A stretch of 32,316 nt of DNA, taken from contig CALAPY010000110.1 of the NCBI GenBank assembly GCA_937891015.1, positions 1-32,316 of the forward strand, in the 5' to 3' direction. This DNA is from UBA2108 sp002713215. GTDB lineage: Bacteria; Bacteroidota; Bacteroidia; Flavobacteriales_G; Salibacteraceae. The notes below the pieces were generated by a model. The model saw nothing but the letters and a program-made list of their open reading frames with translations, was not told the origin of the DNA and made no database searches. Positions 27,560-32,316 of this stretch are shown here, piece by piece (position 1 is the stretch's first letter; each line of letters opens with the position of its first letter). The translations under genes were made by a program, and so were the position numbers.

Positions 27560-28039
27560 ATGAAACTACTCTTACTCACAATTTCAATTTCGATTTTATC
27601 CTATGGTGGTATTGCACAAGAAGTGCTCGGGTCCTCAGGACAGTCGAATCAGGTTACAAATACTCAGGTTAGTTGGAACATTGGAGAAGTGGTAACTGAA
27701 ACAGGCACTACAACCAACGGTTCTGTTACTCAAGGCTTTGAACAATCCGACTTTGTTGTTTCATCCGTTGAACTAATCAATACGGAATCGTCCATTCAAG
27801 CCAGGGTATTTCCAAATCCAATGGTCAATGAACTTAATATTGAACTTTCAGGAAATGATAATGAAGTTGTAACTGCCAAAATCTATGACGGTCGTGGTCG
27901 GTTGGTTTTTGAAACTTCACTTACTGAACAACGTTCGCAATTGGATATGTCTATGTACAGCGGATCTCAATATCATTTGATTCTAAATTCCAAAGACAAT
28001 TCTTATTTCGAAAAATTCTCCCTAATTAAATCTCACTAA
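27560..28039 (+). CDS. Small T9SS-sorted secreted protein (type A C-terminal domain)
   Basis: 159-residue protein. It has a signal peptide (1-19, GGIAQ), then a short region typical of Bacteroidetes exported proteins (SWNIGEVVTETG, VTQGFEQ; ~37-61). The C-terminal ~80 residues form a T9SS type A sorting domain (VFPNPMVNELNIEL, then AKIYDGRGRLVFE and LDMSMYSGSQYHLIL). It should cross the outer membrane by the T9SS and be attached or released at the surface. The partner gene starts 12 bp downstream, so the two are likely co-transcribed. Short CTD proteins of this kind commonly precede YQAVVRD-type repeat proteins in this phylum. Exact function is unknown. Confidence 0.87.
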   Translation: MKLLLLTISISILSYGGIAQEVLGSSGQSNQVTNTQVSWNIGEVVTETGTTTNGSVTQGFEQSDFVVSSVELINTESSIQARVFPNPMVNELNIELSGNDNEVVTAKIYDGRGRLVFETSLTEQRSQLDMSMYSGSQYHLILNSKDNSYFEKFSLIKSH

Positions 28040-28051
28040 ATCTTATTTATC

Positions 28052-30328
28052 ATGAAAAAAATTCTACTTCTATTGTCGCTGTTTTGGGTTGCGCAACTGT
28101 TTGCACAATCTCCCGATAACTTTAACTACCAGGCCGTAGTTAGGGATGGAAATGGAAAAGTTCTAGCTAATCAATCGGTACAATTTAAGATTGGAATTCT
28201 CCAGGACTCAACAGCCGGTACGCTTATGTTTGAAGAAACCCATTCGGCAACCACTAACGGACATGGATTAGTTTCATTCTCTATTGGAAACGGAACCCTT
28301 ACCAATGGTAGCTTTGCGTCCATTCAATGGTCGACCAAGAAAAACTACATAAAGATTGAGGTAGACCCTTCAGGCGGAGGAACTTTTGAATTGCTTAGCA
28401 ACACACAATTGGTTTCGGTTCCTTACGCTTTACACGCAGAAACCGTAACGAATAAGAATGATGATGACGCGGATTCTACCAATGAAATACAAATACTGAG
28501 CATTTCCAATGACACTATATTCCTTACTAACGGTGGTATGGCCGTATTACCAGCCGTTGCACCCAATCTTGATAATGATTCTACTAATGAGATTCAGGTT
28601 TTATCCTCTTCTAATGATACGCTTTATCTAAACAATGGTGGTGGATTTGTAACCTTCACAGATTTAATTACATGGATAAAAGATTCTAAGGGGCTTCACT
28701 ATACTGCAGGAAACGTTGCAATTGGAAGGGATTCTGCTGACTTTCCATTACAGGTTTATGATAGCCTTATCCATACTAGTTCGTCCACTTATGCAAACGG
28801 AATGTTGCTACAATCAAGAGTAACAAACTCGGCAGGAGCTAACTATGCTGGCATTTTCTCCGAAGTTAAAGGATCGGCGGCATACAATACGGCTGTCGAT
28901 GGTACTTCTGATGGTGTTTCAACCGGAACCAACTACGGTTTAGGAGGTTATGCCAACAATGCGGCTACCAATGTGGGAGTTGAAGCTTTTTCTTACGGAA
29001 CTAACAAAATTAATTATGGCTTGGATGGTTATTCCTGGAACGGAACGCGTAACTATGGAGTTAGAGGTTATGCACGGGCCAAGACAGATTCAGCTGATAA
29101 ACATGTAGGTGTGCTGGCTGAAATTGAAGCCAAAAATGGATTGGGAACTGCTCTTTGGGCAAAATCCACAGGAACCAGAACCGGTAATGCAATTTATGCA
29201 GAATCCAACAACGACAGTTCCAATACTGGAATTATGGCTTACGCAAGATCAAGCAGTAGTAACAATCAGGATCAATATGGTATTCAAGGGCATGCTGAAG
29301 GAAGTAGCGGTACTGGTACCGGAATTCATAGAGGAGTTTATGGAACAGCAAACGGAAGTGGAACCCTAAGCAGAGGAGTTGAGGGTAGAGCTCTAAGCAC
29401 TTCAACTCAATACAATCAAGGAGTTTTCGGGTATGCATTGGGTGCCGGATCAAATAGCAATGGTTATAATGCTGGTGTTCTGGGTGAAGCAGCAAATCAT
29501 ACCATCCTAAACTATGGGATTCTAAGTTTAAACGGTGCAACTGGAAACAATAACTATGGTGGAGCAGACTTTGCGTATGGAAACGTTTCGGGAACCAAAA
29601 AGAATATTGGTTCTTATGGATATGCCTGGGGAGCAGACACCAATATTGCGGTTCGTGCTTATGCAAAAGATGATCTTACAGCAGTTAACTATGGATTCTA
29701 TTCTGAGGTAGCAGGGTTATCTTCTTCTCTAGCCGGTCGATTTATTGGTAATACTCGAGTTGAAGGAAATTTAGTGGTAACTGGTTCAATTAGCAAGGGG
29801 TCAGGTACATTCAAAATTGACCACCCTATGGATCCGGAAAACAAGTTTTTGGTACACAGTTTTGTTGAAAGCCCTGACATGATGAATGTATACAACGGCA
29901 ACGTAACTACTGATGCTTCGGGATATGCTACCGTTCAGTTGCCTAACTATGTTGAAGGAAGTAATAAAGATTTCCGATATCAATTAACGGTTATTGGGCA
30001 ATTTGCTCAGGCCATTGTTAAGGAAGAAATTAAAGGCAACAAGTTTATTATTCAATCGGACAAGCCAAATGTAAAAATCAGCTGGCAGGTGACCGGAATT
30101 CGTAATGATCCTTATGCTAAGGCAAATCGAATTCAACCCATAGTAAACAAAACCGGAGACGAAAAAGGAAAATACTTACATCCGGCTGCATATGGTAAAA
30201 ATGAATCTTATAACATTTACCAACCGTTGGATTTAGGTAATGCTAATGAAGAAGTAGAAATGCTTAAAAAATCTTCTGAAGCAGAGAGAGAAAAAAGAGC
30301 CGCAATTGGTGAAGGAAGTGCCAGGTAA
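28052..30328 (+). CDS. Secreted tail-fibre-like repeat protein (YQAVVRD N-domain, FKIDHP C-domain)
   Basis: 758-residue exported protein. A signal peptide (1-18, LFAQ) precedes an N-terminal domain (~20-130) with FNYQAVVRDGNGKVL and LVSVPYALHAE. Two DSTNEIQ...ISNDTIFLTNGG-type modules follow (~140-200). Residues ~250-565 are degenerate ~20-25-residue repeats with an N-Y-G-(V/L)-x-G-Y-A core, suggesting a beta-helix or trimeric fibre. VEGNLVVTGSISK then leads into a conserved C-terminal domain (~585-705: FKIDHPMDPENKFLVHSFVESP, split around the Lys; DFRYQLTVIGQFAQAIV; ISWQVTGIRNDPYA). No T9SS sorting domain and no S74 chaperone motif were seen. It is paralogous to the next gene at its N-terminus. 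A surface-fibre role is inference. Confidence 0.88.
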   Translation: MKKILLLLSLFWVAQLFAQSPDNFNYQAVVRDGNGKVLANQSVQFKIGILQDSTAGTLMFEETHSATTNGHGLVSFSIGNGTLTNGSFASIQWSTKKNYIKIEVDPSGGGTFELLSNTQLVSVPYALHAETVTNKNDDDADSTNEIQILSISNDTIFLTNGGMAVLPAVAPNLDNDSTNEIQVLSSSNDTLYLNNGGGFVTFTDLITWIKDSKGLHYTAGNVAIGRDSADFPLQVYDSLIHTSSSTYANGMLLQSRVTNSAGANYAGIFSEVKGSAAYNTAVDGTSDGVSTGTNYGLGGYANNAATNVGVEAFSYGTNKINYGLDGYSWNGTRNYGVRGYARAKTDSADKHVGVLAEIEAKNGLGTALWAKSTGTRTGNAIYAESNNDSSNTGIMAYARSSSSNNQDQYGIQGHAEGSSGTGTGIHRGVYGTANGSGTLSRGVEGRALSTSTQYNQGVFGYALGAGSNSNGYNAGVLGEAANHTILNYGILSLNGATGNNNYGGADFAYGNVSGTKKNIGSYGYAWGADTNIAVRAYAKDDLTAVNYGFYSEVAGLSSSLAGRFIGNTRVEGNLVVTGSISKGSGTFKIDHPMDPENKFLVHSFVESPDMMNVYNGNVTTDASGYATVQLPNYVEGSNKDFRYQLTVIGQFAQAIVKEEIKGNKFIIQSDKPNVKISWQVTGIRNDPYAKANRIQPIVNKTGDEKGKYLHPAAYGKNESYNIYQPLDLGNANEEVEMLKKSSEAEREKRAAIGEGSAR

Positions 30329-30445
30329 AAGCTAATTTATCCGGCAATTGTTGCACTGGAGTATTGTATGGATTAATGCTCTTGATCATGGAAAATGTCC
30401 TTTTTGTTGCATTACTTTAAATACTATATCAATTAGACAAGCATA

Positions 30446-32316
30446 ATGAAATACATATTATTAGGACTTATATTATTCTTTGTCACGCTCACACGTGCAC
30501 AAGCACCAGAGAAGTTTAATTATCAGGCTGTTCTTAGAGACGCTTCAGGCCAGGTACTTACCAATAAAACGGTACAGTTGCGAATTAGCATTCACGAAAC
30601 TTCGTCGGTTGGTTTTCTAAAATACCAGGAAACACACCTGGACACCACCAATAGCTTTGGGCTTATCACTTTTAAAATTGGTGAAGGAACGGTGGTCAGT
30701 GGATCGATGTCAAGCATTCTTTGGGGACAGGAGGTTCATGTGGTAATTGTTGAAATGGACCCGAATGGTGGAACTAATTGGGAGCGATTGAGCACCAATC
30801 AACTGGTTTCAGTACCATACGCAATGCATGCAAACACCGCCAGCTATGGAAGGGATGAAGATGCTGATACGACCAATGAATTACAAAGCCTAAGTATTTC
30901 AGCGGATACCTTGTTTCTAACCGATGGTGGTTTTGTGGTCTTACCATCGGGCTCTGTCAATAACGACAATGATTCAACGAATGAATTAAATACCTCGGTT
31001 TCTTTAACAGGAACTACTTTGGAGGTTACAGATGCAGGGGGTACCAAATCGGCCAATCTGTCGTCTTTGGATCAAAGCGCAGCGCTAACAAGTCATACGA
31101 CGGCCGATCAGGATTTAAGCGCAACCAATGAAATTCAGGTATTGAGTATATCGAATGATACCATCTTTCTAACCAATGGTGGAATGGTGAAACTTCCTCC
31201 TTCCGGTGGAATAAATAACGACAATGATTCAACCAACGAATTAAATACTTCTGTTTCTTTAACCGGAACCACACTTTCGGTTACCGATGCAGGTGGAGCT
31301 AAAACAGCGAATCTATCGTCTTTGGATCAAAGCGCAGCATTAACTAGTCACACTACTGCCGATCAGGATTTAAGTGCTACCAACGAGATTCAATTGCTAA
31401 GTATTTCAAATGACACGATCTACCTTACCAATGGCGGGTTTGTTGTTCTTCCATCTGGCACCGTTAACAATGATAACGACTCGACCAATGAGTTGAATAC
31501 TTCTGTCTCTTTAACCGGAACCTTGTTGTCAGTTACCGATGCAGGGGGTGCTCAGTCAACTGACCTTTCGGCATTGGATCAAAGTGCAAATGTTGCTGGA
31601 TTAGATGCCCGAATTGCAGCAGACAGTACCAATTTGGCAAACCATACAGCTACCGATTTTGATTTGGATACTACCAATGAAATCCAGGCATTAAGTATTT
31701 CAAACGATACCATTTACCTTACCAATGGCGGATTTGTGGTTCTTCCGGCTGGTACGGTTAACAATGATAATGACTCGACCAATGAGTTGAATACTTCAGT
31801 CTCTTTAACCGGAACTTTGCTGTCAGTTACCGATGCAGGGGGTGCTCAGTCAACTGACCTATCGGCATTGGATCAAAGTGCTAATGTTGCTGGATTAGAT
31901 GCCAGAATTGCAGCCGATAGTACCAATTTAGCAAACCATATGGCTACCGATTTTGATTTAGATACTACCAATGAAATTCAGGTACTAAGCATCTCGAACG
32001 ACACCATTTACCTTACCAACGGTGGATTTGCCGTTCTTCCCGTGGCAACCAATAATGATAATGATTCTACCAATGAATTAAATACTTCGGTCTCATTAAC
32101 CGGAACTACATTATCGGTAACTGATGCCGGTGGAGCGAAATCTGCTGACCTATCGGCATTGGATCAAAGTGCAGCTGTTGCAGGACTAGATACGAGAATT
32201 ACAGCAGACAGCACCAATTTAGCAAACCACATAACTGCTGATTTTGATTTAGATACTACCAATGAAATTCAGGTAATAAGCATCTCGAACGATACCATTT
32301 ACCTGACCAACGGTGG
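30446..32316 (+). CDS. Secreted repeat protein, paralogue of the previous gene, C-terminus outside window
   Basis: The ATG at 30446 opens a frame that runs to the right edge (623 complete codons). A signal peptide (1-19, TRAQ) is followed by the same N-terminal domain as the neighbour (FNYQAVLRDASGQVL, QLVSVPYAMHA; ~20-135). The visible remainder is an array of modules starting NNDNDSTNELNTSVSLTGT and containing VTDAGG, LSSLDQSA, TNEIQ and ISNDTIYLTNGG. Units begin at residues 172, 257, 341, 439 and 536; the first two are 84-85 residues, later ones 97-98 because of an added GLDARIAADSTNLANH segment. The Asp/Asn/Thr-rich composition suits an extended beta fibre. By analogy with its paralogue an FKIDHP-type C-terminal domain may follow, which cannot be seen. 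It lies 117 bp after the paralogue, probably as a tandem duplicate. Confidence 0.9.
   Translation, partial: MKYILLGLILFFVTLTRAQAPEKFNYQAVLRDASGQVLTNKTVQLRISIHETSSVGFLKYQETHLDTTNSFGLITFKIGEGTVVSGSMSSILWGQEVHVVIVEMDPNGGTNWERLSTNQLVSVPYAMHANTASYGRDEDADTTNELQSLSISADTLFLTDGGFVVLPSGSVNNDNDSTNELNTSVSLTGTTLEVTDAGGTKSANLSSLDQSAALTSHTTADQDLSATNEIQVLSISNDTIFLTNGGMVKLPPSGGINNDNDSTNELNTSVSLTGTTLSVTDAGGAKTANLSSLDQSAALTSHTTADQDLSATNEIQLLSISNDTIYLTNGGFVVLPSGTVNNDNDSTNELNTSVSLTGTLLSVTDAGGAQSTDLSALDQSANVAGLDARIAADSTNLANHTATDFDLDTTNEIQALSISNDTIYLTNGGFVVLPAGTVNNDNDSTNELNTSVSLTGTLLSVTDAGGAQSTDLSALDQSANVAGLDARIAADSTNLANHMATDFDLDTTNEIQVLSISNDTIYLTNGGFAVLPVATNNDNDSTNELNTSVSLTGTTLSVTDAGGAKSADLSALDQSAAVAGLDTRITADSTNLANHITADFDLDTTNEIQVISISNDTIYLTNG
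30959..32316 (+). repeat. In-frame tandem repeat array (five visible units of 252-294 bp)
   Basis: Units begin at 30959, 31214, 31466, 31760 and 32051 (last one cut by the window edge), with lengths 255, 252, 294 and 291 bp. Units three and four are nearly identical at DNA level over most of their length (for example the stretch encoding TDAGGAQSTDLSALDQSANV), differing mainly at synonymous sites. All lengths are multiples of three. Confidence 0.92.

Noticed and set aside
28701..29760. Phage tail-fibre origin of the repeat protein (prophage remnant)
   Set aside because: The protein has a Sec signal peptide and a T9SS-sorted neighbour, and no phage structural, lysis, integrase or attachment sequences are seen nearby.
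31026..31274. Minus-strand open frames opposite the right-edge repeat array
   Set aside because: They are antisense shadows; the plus-strand frame has a signal peptide, regular in-frame repeats and synonymous differences between units.

Overview
The window is typical Bacteroidota (Bacteroidetes) DNA, most likely from a Flavobacteriales- or Cytophagales-like environmental lineage. The grounds are AT-rich codon use, a type IX secretion (T9SS) C-terminal sorting domain, SprB-type adhesin repeats, a Reg_prop/Y_Y_Y sensor kinase, a two-subunit 2-oxoacid:ferredoxin oxidoreductase, a Bacteroidetes-style YebC, and candidate TAnnTTTG promoter boxes. No rRNA, tRNA, CRISPR array, insertion sequence or prophage was seen. 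The species cannot be named from the sequence.

Layout. Positions 1-6328 (minus) are the first ~2,100 codons of a giant secreted adhesin-like protein that runs off the left edge. It carries 14 delta-60 repeats, SprB-like repeats, an IPT/TIG-like domain, 7 FG-GAP repeats, an Ig-like stretch, a LamG domain and further SprB-like units. Upstream of it on the same strand lie a response regulator (6478-7392) and a large sensor histidine kinase (7382-10963) that overlap by 11 bp. Next come an S9/DPP-IV peptidase (11026-13161), a GH3 glycosidase/beta-lactamase-like fusion (13380-16382) and an outer-membrane barrel protein (16536-17177). A surface-polysaccharide locus follows: O-antigen ligase (17253-18698) and Wzz-like chain-length regulator (18711-19730) on minus, divergent from a GT4 glycosyltransferase on plus (19785-20927). 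Positions 20985-21726 hold a decayed outer-membrane protein gene with several frameshifts, one caused by a perfect 13-bp tandem duplication.

The right part starts with korA-korB (21867-24715, plus), then a TonB_C-like periplasmic protein, a DUF3817-type membrane protein and a lipoprotein. A yebC-family gene lies on minus (26726-27436). The final plus-strand cluster (27560 to the right edge) holds a small T9SS-sorted protein and two paralogous secreted repeat proteins. The second is a long array of 84-98-residue units running off the right edge.

How the genes may work together: most of the window concerns the cell surface, namely secreted adhesins or fibres, polysaccharide assembly, envelope hydrolases and an extracytoplasmic sensor system. 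Central metabolism (KorAB) is the exception. The most distinctive items are the giant multi-propeller adhesin, the split sensor system next to it, the recently amplified repeat protein at the right edge, and the traceable pseudogene.
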